Assembly (NCBI GenBank): GCA_017577715.1
Contig: PKRC01000025.1
Location: 1 to 14,551 of the forward strand
Direction: 5' to 3'
Source: Clostridia bacterium
GTDB taxonomy: Bacteria; Bacillota; Clostridia; Caldicoprobacterales; Caldicoprobacteraceae
DNA: 14,551 nt
Below, in pieces: positions 6,711 to 14,315 of this stretch. Numbering within the stretch: the stretch's first letter is position 1; every line of letters begins with the position of its first letter. Made by a program: the position numbers and the translations under genes. The notes beneath the pieces were generated by a model. That model saw only the letters and a list, made by a program, of their open reading frames with translations. It was not told the DNA's origin and searched no databases.

Positions 6711-6906
6711 GGAGGTATTAAAAAAATATCCCTAAAAACCAGTTATATCAGTAACTAAAGCTGATTTTGTATAAAAAATTTTGACACTACGATATCGAGG
6801 GTGAATATCTATTCTCAACTGCCAACCAGGAACAATTTATTGAATTTTGTGAGGAGCTTAAAACCCGTTTGTCAAAATTACTTCCAGAACCGTTTGAAAT
6901 GATTTA
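6711..6906 (+). pseudogene. Remnant of a small gene behind an orphan ribosome binding site
   Basis: A near-perfect TAAGGAGGT ends at 6716 but no ATG, GTG or TTG follows at the right distance; the following codons read KKISLKTSYISN and then stop. After two stops, a credible frame (about 6778-6906) reads YDIEGEYLFSTANQEQFIEF and CEELKTRLSKLLPEPFEMI. The pieces suggest a former protein of about 65 aa that lost its start and picked up stops or indels. The family is not recognised. Confidence 0.3.
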
Positions 6907-6954
6907 AGCGTACTTGATGATGCAGAGAATATAGGTGTTTAGGGGAAAAGTGTG

Positions 6955-7086
6955 ATGTGGAAAGGCGAAGATGGTAGTTATTTAAGAATAAACTTATTCA
7001 CAACCGCACAGCAGGGCGATAAAATGCGGTATACAGTACAGATTAAAAGTGAGTCTCCTGCTCCTGAACGGAAAGGATTGCAGTAA
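6955..7086 (+). CDS. Small reading frame, 43 aa, probably the intact start of a decayed gene
   Basis: The ATG at 6955 follows AGGGGAAAA at about 6941-6949. The product begins MWKGEDGSYLRINLFTTAQQ and ends ESPAPERKGLQ. After its stop at 7084-7086, two further frames look like its continuation: 7088-7180 (QVGINFRASPCLLVAKYTPQ...) and 7179-7253 (YNRYCKFQLASEIKHELGSD, then ADDE and stop). If these belong together, the original protein was about 100 aa and is now broken by at least two changes. The family is not recognised. Confidence 0.3.
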   Translation: MWKGEDGSYLRINLFTTAQQGDKMRYTVQIKSESPAPERKGLQ

Positions 7087-7290
7087 TCAGGTGGGAATAA
7101 ATTTCCGTGCAAGCCCATGCCTATTAGTAGCCAAATATACACCGCAGCAAATGGTTCTCGATGGGAGTGGAAACGCAGTATAATCGATATTGCAAGTTTC
7201 AGTTGGCGTCGGAAATCAAACATGAACTGGGATCGGATGCTGATGATGAATGAATAAAGAAAATTAATGTGGTTGCCTTGATTTACAGGC

Positions 7291-7323
7291 AAAAAAAGCG
7301 GCTTATAAGCCGCTTTTTTTTTT
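7291..7323. terminator. Bidirectional intrinsic terminator
   Basis: A palindrome with GCGGCTTA (7298-7305) and TAAGCCGC (7306-7313) is flanked by seven A on the left and ten T on the right (7314-7323). It therefore works as a rho-independent terminator on both strands. It ends transcription from the decayed plus-strand genes and from the minus-strand gene at 7374-7673. Confidence 0.95.
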
Positions 7324-7373
7324 GTGCGCCCGGCATAAGCGATAATTTTATGCCAACAAACAGATGTGCTATT

Positions 7374-7673
7374 TCAGGCTTGCAAAAAATAGAAATATAA
7401 ATTATGTTGTGAATTTCCAATGTTGATTTTATCAAACAAGCCTATATGCACTAAAATATCTAAAATGCTATCATTAAGTTCTTTATTAGAGCTTGAACTT
7501 AATCCATTGAATATTCCCAACAAAATTGAAACTGATGTAATAATTACTGGAATCGCACTAATATAATTATTTCTTCCAATGTATTTTCTTAATTGCATCT
7601 CTCTTTCAACCTCTTCAATAGACCAAAAAGCGGCGCGAGTAAGCCACGCCGCTAATTCTGCTAAAGAAAACAA
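7374..7673 (-). CDS. 99-aa membrane protein sharing its N-terminus with the gene at 17-596
   Basis: The TTG start at 7673 is well placed behind GAAGGGGG (about 7681-7688). The protein begins MFSLAELAAWLTRAAFWSI, identical over 18 residues to the broken gene at the left end. It then goes its own way with a charged segment (EEVEREMQLRKYIGRNN) and one membrane helix (ISAIPVIITSVSILLGIF). A polar C-terminal part follows (LSSSSNKELNDSILDILVHI). It is a single-gene unit: a promoter lies at 7723-7751 and the strong terminator at 7291-7323. I do not recognise the family. The conserved start joined to different bodies suggests a functional module, such as a targeting or membrane-insertion segment, or a toxin-like peptide. 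Confidence 0.55.
   Translation of the reverse strand: MFSLAELAAWLTRAAFWSIEEVEREMQLRKYIGRNNYISAIPVIITSVSILLGIFNGLSSSSNKELNDSILDILVHIGLFDKINIGNSQHNLYFYFLQA
7617..7673 (-). repeat. 57-bp direct repeat, copy 2
   Basis: This copy matches 534-590 with two differences. Unlike copy 1, it has a perfect 7-bp inverted repeat (AGCGGCG and CGCCGCT with 11 bp between). In copy 1 one base change breaks that pairing. Confidence 0.9.
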
Positions 7674-7722
7674 TTATATTCCCCCTTCCGGATGATTATC
7701 ATTAGGAAGATCTCCCAAAAAT

Positions 7723-7751
7723 ATAATAATTTATATTTTTGTTTTGTACAA
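7723..7751 (-). promoter_or_regulatory. Predicted promoter for the 99-aa gene
   Basis: On the minus strand TTGTAC (7751-7746) and TATTAT (7728-7723) are exactly 17 bp apart, about 50 bp ahead of the TTG start. The -10 is the same as in the promoter of the related gene at 739-767. An AT-only stem (7717-7726 with 7731-7740) overlaps it and could weakly terminate the glutamate synthase operon. Confidence 0.4.
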
Positions 7752-7785
7752 GCTTAAAATATTTTTGTATTTTACTCCCCCAAAC

Positions 7786-8523
7786 TCAATACGCATACAG
7801 ATTGCCATAAGGGCGATGGTTGTACGGATATATCTTCACAAATTGGCTGTCCATTATTGAGCGGTAGTCAAATCCGAAATAGTCAGAGAACTTCTTTACA
7901 TATAAACCTATAATCTCCATGTCGCCATCCTCGGCCTGCGTCTGTTTTACCTCTTTTCCCAGTTTGTAGCTATCGATGGGGATGCGCGAATATATGACGC
8001 CGCCATGCATTCCGGTGCCACAGTAGTTTCCAACTATCTTTTGTGTGTCATCCACATTTAAGCCCAGCAGGATTATTATACCTCCTGCCATGTATTCTCC
8101 AAGGAAAGCCCCTGCTTTTCCACCGATTACGATGACAGGTTTTTTGTCCAAATATTCTTTCATGTGTATGCCTACCCGGTACCCCACATCGCCCTTTATA
8201 TAGACCTCGCCACCCCTCATTGCATATCCTAGAATGTCGCCCGTATTTCCGTGTATGACCACCTTGCCGTCGTTCATGGTATTGGCTACGCCGTCCTGGG
8301 CATTTCCGTGTACGACAATTGTTGCGCCGTCCATATAAGCCGCCATATCGTTGCCCGGGGTCCCTTCTATTATGATTTTTGAGTTTCCCTGTATCCCGTC
8401 GCCTATATATCGCTGGCCTTGTACGTTCTTGACGAGTATTTCAGCAGCATTGCCTTTTATAAGCTGTTTAATCATGGCATTCAGGTCTTTATAGTGCATG
8501 CCGCTGGCATCTATCACTTTCAT
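7786..8523 (-). CDS. Glutamate synthase GXGXG (beta-helix) domain protein
   Basis: The product is a stand-alone copy of the C-terminal domain of the glutamate synthase large subunit, with repeated Gly-rich turns of a right-handed beta-helix (GNSKIIIEGTPGNDMAAYMD, GKVVIHGNTGDILGYAMRGG, GNYCGTGMHGG). In fused enzymes this domain braces the amidotransferase and synthase domains around the ammonia tunnel. The frame also has an ATG at 8532, but GAGGAAGG directly abuts it, so ATG 8523 (MKVIDASGMH, 245 aa) is the better start. It is the last gene of the split glutamate synthase operon, 198 bp beyond the end of the truncated oxidoreductase gene (8722). It appears intact. Confidence 0.9.
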   Translation of the reverse strand: MKVIDASGMHYKDLNAMIKQLIKGNAAEILVKNVQGQRYIGDGIQGNSKIIIEGTPGNDMAAYMDGATIVVHGNAQDGVANTMNDGKVVIHGNTGDILGYAMRGGEVYIKGDVGYRVGIHMKEYLDKKPVIVIGGKAGAFLGEYMAGGIIILLGLNVDDTQKIVGNYCGTGMHGGVIYSRIPIDSYKLGKEVKQTQAEDGDMEIIGLYVKKFSDYFGFDYRSIMDSQFVKIYPYNHRPYGNLYAY

Positions 8524-8721
8524 ACGAATCATCCTTCCTCAATTGATTGTTGATGTTAGTGTAAAAGCCGATTTTGCTGCTAAACGAATTTGCTTGAATG
8601 CGCACTGAAAAAGAAAGTCGAGAAGTTGTTGTGTTATGCAGGCATCCAGCAAATTGAATTTTCTATGGAAAATCATCGGTTAATGACCGCTAGAATAATC
8701 GATTGAAAATAGCATAAACAA

Positions 8722-9486
8722 TCATCCTTCCAGTATTAATTGGCTCCTGAGCGCTTTGGGTAAGTATATAAAGCCGAAGTCATCTCTCCCAAGCTGGTGT
8801 TCAAATGAGGATATATCTATCTTTCTCCTGATTAAATCGGTATATATACCGGCTCTGTCGATGTCATTTATTAAAAGATAGCCGACCAGATTATTTCCTC
8901 TGATATAAAACTTCTTATAGGTGTTCTTTTCCTGGTTGTATATGGTTTTTACGGTTATTCCTTCACCGGGGGTTGACACGCCGGCACTCACAATTGAAAG
9001 GTCCAGCAGGGGCATTGAATTCATTATAAACCCCTTATCAAATATTTTTTGTGCTCCGGCCATGTTCTGCCCTGCCGTCTCTCCCTGTTTATAAGCGTTG
9101 GGGATTATTGGGATTTCGGCATTTCTTTCCTCTATGAAGTTATATCCCTCGGCCACATCGCCTGCGGCATAGACGTCAGGGATATTTGTCCTCATCATGG
9201 TGTCCACTATGATTCCTCTGTTTATCTTAAGCTTTGTGCCTTTGACAAGGTCGGTGTTGCATCTTACACCCGCTGCCAAAACAATAAAATCGCAGGGGAC
9301 TTCCCTTCCGTCTTTGAGAAGCACGCCGATGGCGGCCTGATGGCCGAGGATTTTTTCCACACTGGTTTTGAGCAACACTTTGGCTTCGTACTTTTCGAGC
9401 ATTTTCAGTGCCATTGAAGAGGCTGTTTCGTCAAATACCCGTGGCATGATCCTGTCCATGATGTCTATCACCGTAACATTTACGCC
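8722..9486 (-). pseudogene. C-terminal part of an NAD(P)/FAD-dependent oxidoreductase, 5' end deleted
   Basis: The frame is open from GVNVTVIDIMDRIMPRVFDE (near 9486) to the stop at 8722, about 250 codons. It shows the second half of a pyridine-nucleotide disulfide oxidoreductase of the rubredoxin-reductase/NirB type, with the FAD-binding motif DVYAAGDVAE and a C-terminal domain ending RSQLILEG. A full protein of this family is about 400 aa or more. The N-terminal FAD-binding Rossmann fold and the GxGxxG of the NAD(P) site are missing. No ribosome binding site precedes the first ATG (9459-9471 region). In related operons the protein feeds electrons from NAD(P)H to the synthase. As written it cannot bind FAD normally. 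Confidence 0.85.
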
Positions 9487-9608
9487 ATAAGGTCATGTCT
9501 GTATTTGGAATGGGCGGCTATACAGTGAATCTCGCATAGCCTGCATCCTATACACACATCTTCCTTTGCGTATATCTTCTTTGGAGCTGTGATATTGGAT
9601 TTATCCAT
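9480..9608 (-). pseudogene. N-terminal fragment of a 4Fe-4S ferredoxin, 42 aa
   Basis: The ATG at 9608 has a good GCGAGGAG site upstream (about 9618-9625). The product starts MDKSNITAPKKIYAKEDVCI and carries one cluster motif CIGCRLCEIHC (C19, C22, C25, C29). It then stops after SKYRHDLMA, exactly where the oxidoreductase sequence begins. Ferredoxins at this place in split glutamate synthase operons are normally well over 100 aa with further cysteine motifs. It is therefore the 5' stump left by a deletion that also removed the start of the oxidoreductase gene. The 42-aa product could bind one cluster at most. Confidence 0.8.
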
Positions 9609-9837
9609 TCTATAACACTCCTCGCTTTACCAGGATATTTATAAAATATATATTGTGCGGTGATGATTAATTTTTCTGCTAAAAAGGCGATTGGTTTGTA
9701 ATAACCTACTAAAGGATATGCTTTGAGGCACCGCACGCGAAAATTTTAAAGTCTAGAGACGGTAATTTTGGTTATGTTTTATTTATTGCGATGAATGGCA
9801 ATGGTTAACTAGATTTTATATTGAAAGCCTCTATGAC

Positions 9838-11340
9838 TCATTCTCCGGCTGCTTTTATGCCCAGTATGTCAAGCTCTCTAGAGGTTAGCCCTATTCCCCG
9901 CAGCATGAACCTATTGCCGCGCAGGCTTTCGATGGCGTTGATCCCCATGCCGCCCAGCATCTCCTTCATCTCGTGAGCCCAGGCTTTGATGAGGTTGACA
10001 AGCCTTCTGGCGGCAATTTCAGGGTTGAGCCTTTTTACCAGGTTGGGGTCCTGAGTGGCTATACCCCAGTTACACTTGCCGGTGTAGCATTTTTGGCACA
10101 TGTGGCATCCCATGGCAATTAAGGCTGCCTGTCCAATATAGACGGCATCGGCCCCCAGGGCTATCGCTTTTATAACATCTGCGCTGTTTCTTATGCCTCC
10201 CGCACAAACCAGCGATACCTGATTTCTTATGCCTTCCTGCCTTAACCTGGTGTCTACGGCGGCTAATGCAAACTCGATGGGTATTCCAACGTTGTCCCGT
10301 ATCCTCAAGGGAGCAGCGCCTGTGCCGCCTCTAAACCCGTCGATAACTATGATATCGGCCCCGGCCCTTGCTATGCCCGAGCATATGGCTGCGACGTTGT
10401 GGACCGCTGCGATTTTAACCGCCACCGGTTTCCGATAATCAGTGGCTTCTTTTAGGGAGAATATGAGCTGGCGCAGGTCCTCTATTGAATATATATCGTG
10501 GTGGGGAGCAGGGGATATGGCATCGGAACCTAAAGGGATCATCCTGGTTTGGGATATCTGAGCGGTCACCTTTTCACCCGGGAGATGTCCCCCTATGCCG
10601 GGCTTTGCGCCCTGGCCGATTTTTATCTCAATGGCTGCTCCGGCGTTTAGATACTCTGGGTCAACGCCAAACCTACCCGATGCCACCTGTACTATGGTGT
10701 TTTTGCCGTATTTGCGCAAATTCTTATGAAGTCCGCCTTCGCCTGTGTTGTACATGATGCCCAGCTCAGATGCTGCCATTGCCAGGGCTTGACAGGCGTT
10801 AAAGCTTATCGAGCCGAACGACATGGCTGAGAACATGATGGGAACTTCAAGTTCCAGCTGAGGTGGTAGTTTTTCCTTGAGCTTTCCGTTTTCAACCTTA
10901 AGCATTTCGGGCTTTCGCCCCAGGAAGGTTTTGAGCTCCATGGGCTCGCGCAGCGGGTCTATTGATGGATTGGTTACCTGGCTGGCGTTTATGAGCATCC
11001 TGTCCCAGTATATGGGGTAGGGTTTGTCGTTGCCCATGCCGGTAAGCAGTATGCCGCCAGTTTCTGCCTGTTTATATATTTCCCTTATAGCAGTTGCCGT
11101 CCAGCTGGCGTTTTCTTTAAACTCAAGGGGATTTTTCCTTATAGTAATTGCCCTGGTGGGGCACAGGGTTACGCATCTGTGGCAGTTGACGCACTTGGAA
11201 TCGTCTGCTAAAACCCTGTCTTCTTCTTGGTCATATATGTGTGCGAGGTTTGCGCACTGCCTTACGCATACCTGACACCTTATGCAGCGCGCGTCGTTTC
11301 TCTCTATTATGAATTCCGGTGTAAGAAGGCTTATGGCCAT
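9838..11340 (-). CDS. gltB: Glutamate synthase FMN domain with N-terminal 2[4Fe-4S] ferredoxin
   Basis: The 500-aa protein begins with a ferredoxin domain: C19, C22, C25, C29 (CIRCQVCVRQC) and C50, C53, C56, C60 (CVNCHRCVTLCP). The FMN-binding, 2-oxoglutarate-amidating synthase domain follows, with MFSAMSFGSISFNACQALAM, GEGGLHKNLRKYG, GQGAKPGIGGHLPGEKV and IDGFRGGTGAAPLR. A Cys-rich stretch GCHMCQKCYTGKCNWGIATQ near residue 415 corresponds to the [3Fe-4S] cluster site of glutamate synthases. It makes glutamate from 2-oxoglutarate and ammonia delivered by the amidotransferase partner. The ATG overlaps the end of the amidotransferase gene by 10 bp and follows GGAAGGAGTTG, so the two are coupled. 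The gene looks intact. Its electron donor was presumably the now-broken ferredoxin and oxidoreductase pair. Confidence 0.96.
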   Translation of the reverse strand: MAISLLTPEFIIERNDARCIRCQVCVRQCANLAHIYDQEEDRVLADDSKCVNCHRCVTLCPTRAITIRKNPLEFKENASWTATAIREIYKQAETGGILLTGMGNDKPYPIYWDRMLINASQVTNPSIDPLREPMELKTFLGRKPEMLKVENGKLKEKLPPQLELEVPIMFSAMSFGSISFNACQALAMAASELGIMYNTGEGGLHKNLRKYGKNTIVQVASGRFGVDPEYLNAGAAIEIKIGQGAKPGIGGHLPGEKVTAQISQTRMIPLGSDAISPAPHHDIYSIEDLRQLIFSLKEATDYRKPVAVKIAAVHNVAAICSGIARAGADIIVIDGFRGGTGAAPLRIRDNVGIPIEFALAAVDTRLRQEGIRNQVSLVCAGGIRNSADVIKAIALGADAVYIGQAALIAMGCHMCQKCYTGKCNWGIATQDPNLVKRLNPEIAARRLVNLIKAWAHEMKEMLGGMGINAIESLRGNRFMLRGIGLTSRELDILGIKAAGE

Positions 11341-12434
11341 ATATCTTCAACTCCTTCCAGTAGAGCAATTACTGGCTCCCCGCCCATGGGGGCCCATACC
11401 CTGTCGGGTTGTGGACATACTGCTCTGATGGCCGATTCCTCGCTGGCGACAAACACGAAATCGCCTTTGGTTGCCGCCACCATCGGGCGAAGCTTTATCC
11501 TGTCGTTTAAAGCCAATATACCGTTTTTGCAGGCCAGTATTATGGAAAATGGTCCGTTGATCAGGGCACTGCCGTACACTGCCCGTATCGCTTTCACAAG
11601 TTCCTGTCTCTCGTCATCCATCCTCTGTATTTCATCCCATAGCGGTGCGGCCAGTGCGGTTACAACAATATCAAGGGGGAGTCCGTGCCTGCGTATCAAA
11701 AGGTCGAATATATAGGTGATGACCTCGGTGTCGGTCTGAAGTGTGCATTTGTAACCAAACATTTCGATCCACCGTCTGTTTGCGTCGTAGGATGAGATCT
11801 CCCCGTTGTGGACCACTGACCAGTCAAGCAGGGTAAAGGGATGGGCACCACCCCACCATCCAGGAGTGTTGGTGGGGAATCTCCCGTGTGCCGTCCAAAT
11901 GTATGCCTTGTATGTGTCCAGCATATAAAATTCGCCTATGTCTTCGGGATACCCCACCCCTTTGAAAACTCCCATGTTTTTACCACTAGATACCACAAAA
12001 GCGCCGTCAATGTTTGAGTTAATCCTCATGACACATCTTACTACGAATTCCTCTTCGGCCAAGCCCCATTCCATAAGCTTATCTTCTCTGGGCAGGACAA
12101 AGTATCTCCAGATTATGGGAACATCTTTTATGGAGGGGACTTTTCTGGTGGGGATTTCTCCCGACAATTTTATGTCAAAATGTTTCTTTAAAAATGTCTC
12201 GGTATCTTCTTTTGCGCCGCTGTGGTGATAGAACACGTGAAACGCGTATAAGTCCTTGTATTCGGGGTATATCCCGTATGCGGCAAAGCCTCCTCCCAGT
12301 CCGTTTGAGCGTTCATGCATCAGAGCGATGGACTTTACTATGTCATCCCCTGAAAACAGAAGGCCTTTTTTATTCATAATGCCCGATATAGCGCATCCTG
12401 CCGGAATCCTTATATTACCTTCACGAAGTAGCAT
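11331..12434 (-). CDS. Class II glutamine amidotransferase, glutamate synthase subunit
   Basis: The 367-aa protein matches the separate amidotransferase domain of archaeal-type glutamate synthase. The catalytic cysteine is probably C14 in PAGCAISGIM, not residue 2, so an N-terminal peptide must be removed to free it as the Ntn nucleophile. Family motifs follow: ERSNGLGGGFAAYG, AHGRFPTNTPGWWGGAHPFT, VVHNGEISSYDANRRW and TDTEVITYIFDLL. It hydrolyses glutamine and passes ammonia to the synthase. The ATG at 12434 follows AGGGTGA and is the first gene of the operon; its stop overlaps the synthase start. No truncation is seen. Confidence 0.94.
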   Translation of the reverse strand: MLLREGNIRIPAGCAISGIMNKKGLLFSGDDIVKSIALMHERSNGLGGGFAAYGIYPEYKDLYAFHVFYHHSGAKEDTETFLKKHFDIKLSGEIPTRKVPSIKDVPIIWRYFVLPREDKLMEWGLAEEEFVVRCVMRINSNIDGAFVVSSGKNMGVFKGVGYPEDIGEFYMLDTYKAYIWTAHGRFPTNTPGWWGGAHPFTLLDWSVVHNGEISSYDANRRWIEMFGYKCTLQTDTEVITYIFDLLIRRHGLPLDIVVTALAAPLWDEIQRMDDERQELVKAIRAVYGSALINGPFSIILACKNGILALNDRIKLRPMVAATKGDFVFVASEESAIRAVCPQPDRVWAPMGGEPVIALLEGVEDIWP

Positions 12435-12896
12435 TTTAAATCACCCTGCTTCCTTAAGGATATTTCTGGTTTTGTATAAAACAAGGTAACTTTTAACAAT
12501 AAACGTTATAACAAAATGAAATATACAAAACTTTAACTTGCAAAAATTTACACAAATTACTTAACCGTATACAATTTAGGACAAATTCGTTTAATTGATA
12601 TAACTAGAATTTATCGTATGCAACATTATATTTAAGTTTTTTACGCAAGTAAAATCAATAATGCTTATATTTGATATAAAATAAAATTATGCAATAAATG
12701 AATTTTAAAATTGCATTAAAACTGCCAACATTGTAAAATTAGATTAAAATTGGTGCAAAGTTATATCGGCGCAAAGCTATATTTGATAGCTTAAAATTGA
12801 TTCTGCTGCAAAAACTCCATTTGCGGAATGTTTGCTTGATAGAGCAACGCTTCGACTTGCAATTTTTCACACGCAGCAATTGAACGTCCTGTTCAA
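12435..12896. other. AT-rich intergenic region between divergent genes
   Basis: No gene is seen. The stretch is very AT-rich and presumably holds the promoter of the minus-strand glutamate synthase operon, but no -35/-10 pair stands out. GCAAAGTTATAT (12755-12766) and GCAAAGCTATAT (12771-12782) form a short imperfect tandem repeat with a 16-bp period. AACGTCCTGT occurs at 12883-12892 and again at 12911-12920, around the presumed broken start of the next gene. Confidence 0.6.
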
Positions 12897-13682
12897 GTGC
12901 CGCTAAAAATAACGTCCTGTCATTTTTGCTTCAAAATTGCTTCGTCTTCAGCTAAAGGGAAACTCGTTGGTCTAGTGACAGCTACAGTTTTCGTTGAAGA
13001 AACATATGAGATAGGAGATGGCAAAATCATTATTACAAACAGCAGGCTCCTTCCAAAAGACGAGGTAGAAGCTATCGGCATTGAGAATTTCGAGTCATTA
13101 GAGATGCAAATGGAATCACCGATCACAACCCAAGCTACTGCTGTTAATAAAAGGGGCACTTTGACGATTACATTCTCTTGCTATGATAATTCGTCTGGTA
13201 ACTCTACCCGCTATGAGCTCTATGGTAAGGCAAATTGGTCTGGCTTAAACTGGTGGTACAATGCTGTGGAGAATCCTGCTGTTGGTGAAGATTTCTTCGG
13301 CTTTGCATGGGGAGGTGGCTTTACTTCTACGATTTTATATGCTACTGGTACTTGGATTCACGGCCCGTCCGCGACTATATACCTTGCTGATGCTGTACCT
13401 AATGCAGCTGTCGTGTGGGAATTTGACGAGTTCTTGCATGAGGTTGGCAAAGTTATGCTTTGGGTAGAAGAAGTAAATATCAGAGCTACCCTCTCTAAGA
13501 ATCGTAAGACTGGTGGTGGCAACACGACACAGGCTATTCTTAAATATATTCATACGTATCAAGAACCTACCGGCGGTATTGAAATCTCGGCTGCTCCTGG
13601 CAATGTAGGTGCTGGCTTCGTACTCCAAAATACTCTTAAACAATGGAGCATCATATGTATCATGAACGGCCTCTACTACTAA
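12897..13682 (+). pseudogene. Secreted-type protein of unknown function, probably missing its true 5' end
   Basis: The frame is open from before 12897 to the stop at 13680-13682. From about residue 25 on it looks like real protein: VTATVFVEETYEIGDGKIII, then TITFSCYDNSSGNSTRYELY, WSGLNWWYNAVENPAVGEDF and a Gly/Ser/Thr-rich, aromatic, beta-type C-terminal domain. The first 24 codons (PLKITSCHFCFKIASSSAKG) do not form a signal peptide and have no ribosome binding site ahead of the GTG at 12897. Proteins with such a body are normally exported, so the signal peptide and start were probably lost. The family is not recognised; an exported surface or spore-associated protein is possible. If the GTG start is real, the product would be a 261-aa cytoplasmic protein. 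Confidence 0.5.
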
Positions 13683-13699
13683 AACGTTATGATATATGA

Positions 13700-13705
13700 T
13701 ATAAT
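13700..13705 (+). promoter_or_regulatory. Consensus -10 box ahead of the 179-aa gene
   Basis: A perfect TATAAT sits about 70 bp ahead of the TTG start, but no good -35 lies 16-18 bp upstream. A start near 13712 would place the hairpin at 13722-13756 right at the 5' end of the transcript. Confidence 0.35.
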
Positions 13706-13721
13706 AAATTTGCCAATTGTT

Positions 13722-13756
13722 TAGCAAGCCACCGTAATAATTACGGTGGCTTGCTA
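13722..13756. promoter_or_regulatory. Perfect 17-bp inverted repeat directly before a ribosome binding site
   Basis: TAGCAAGCCACCGTAAT (13722-13738) is perfectly complementary to 13740-13756, with one base between the arms. No T-run follows, so it is not a standard terminator. It lies between a predicted -10 box and the GGGAGGT of the next gene. It could stabilise the 5' end of the mRNA, act on translation, terminate transcription of the upstream gene in a T-less form, or be a protein-binding palindrome. Confidence 0.85.
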
Positions 13757-13775
13757 CCTACAGGGAGGTAATAAC

Positions 13776-14315
13776 TTGAAAAAGGGTACATTAATTTTAG
13801 TTATCGCAATCGTATGTGTTTTTACTATTGGTATCATTTCTATAGTTAGAAATGCTACTCTTTCACCATATGATTTCTTAGTAAAAGAAATGGAAAATGA
13901 CAATGCACGTACACCAGCTGAAATGCTTTATCAAGTAAATATAGATGAAGGGGAATATCTCATTTTCTATAAAGATCAAAGGGGAATTGTTGCCTGTGCC
14001 ATCATTAAAAAGAAGCTTTTGTCATATGGTTTATTGAGAATCAGTTCGGGAATATGGCCGACAAACAGTAAAGATCCTGCCGATTTTTTATTCAGCTCAT
14101 ACAAGTACAATAAAGGTAGGGCATGGATATTTTGGGGTATCGTCAGAGATAGCTCTGTCGCCAAAGTACTATTTAATGGTAAGGAGACAAAGATTGTAGA
14201 AGCTAAAGGGCTGCGAATTTGTTATACTACAGGTAAAGCAAGCACTTCTCCAACTGAATTGGTTTATCAACTCCTTGATGTGCAAGGTCGACCTATATTC
14301 CAGAATACAGATTAG
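13776..14315 (+). CDS. Membrane-anchored or secreted unknown protein, 179 aa
   Basis: The TTG start at 13776 follows AGGGAGGT at 13762-13769. The longer frame from the GTG at 13746 begins inside the hairpin and has no ribosome binding site. The protein starts MKKGTLILVIAIVCVFTIGI, an N-terminal membrane anchor or signal peptide without an obvious lipobox. The rest is an extracellular-type domain with short beta segments: YLIFYKDQRGIVACAIIKKK, GRAWIFWGIVRDSSVAKVLF and RICYTTGKAS. The Cys residues are few (one in the anchor, two in the domain). The family is not recognised. It runs in the same direction as the truncated secreted protein and may have formed a pair with it. Confidence 0.75.
   Translation: MKKGTLILVIAIVCVFTIGIISIVRNATLSPYDFLVKEMENDNARTPAEMLYQVNIDEGEYLIFYKDQRGIVACAIIKKKLLSYGLLRISSGIWPTNSKDPADFLFSSYKYNKGRAWIFWGIVRDSSVAKVLFNGKETKIVEAKGLRICYTTGKASTSPTELVYQLLDVQGRPIFQNTD

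Noticed and set aside
6269..6721. 150-codon plus-strand frame overlapping the end of the ABC transporter
   Set aside because: It begins inside the ATPase gene in another frame, contains implausible Cys/Arg-rich protein, and crosses the structured region.
6978..7292. 104-codon minus-strand frame with hydrophobic patches
   Set aside because: It lies opposite the decayed plus-strand frames and starts inside the terminator region without a ribosome binding site. It is most likely a shadow frame.
8560..8680. Apparent similarity of the spacer at 8560-8680 to 12785-12880 (GATT-TGCTGC-AAA and Cys/Gln-like words)
   Set aside because: Only scattered short matches remain when the two are lined up by eye; a shared mobile repeat cannot be supported.
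9548..9736. 62-codon minus-strand frame ahead of the ferredoxin stump
   Set aside because: Its last third overlaps the ferredoxin in another frame and it has no ribosome binding site. The region is more likely the spacer between the synthase and ferredoxin genes.
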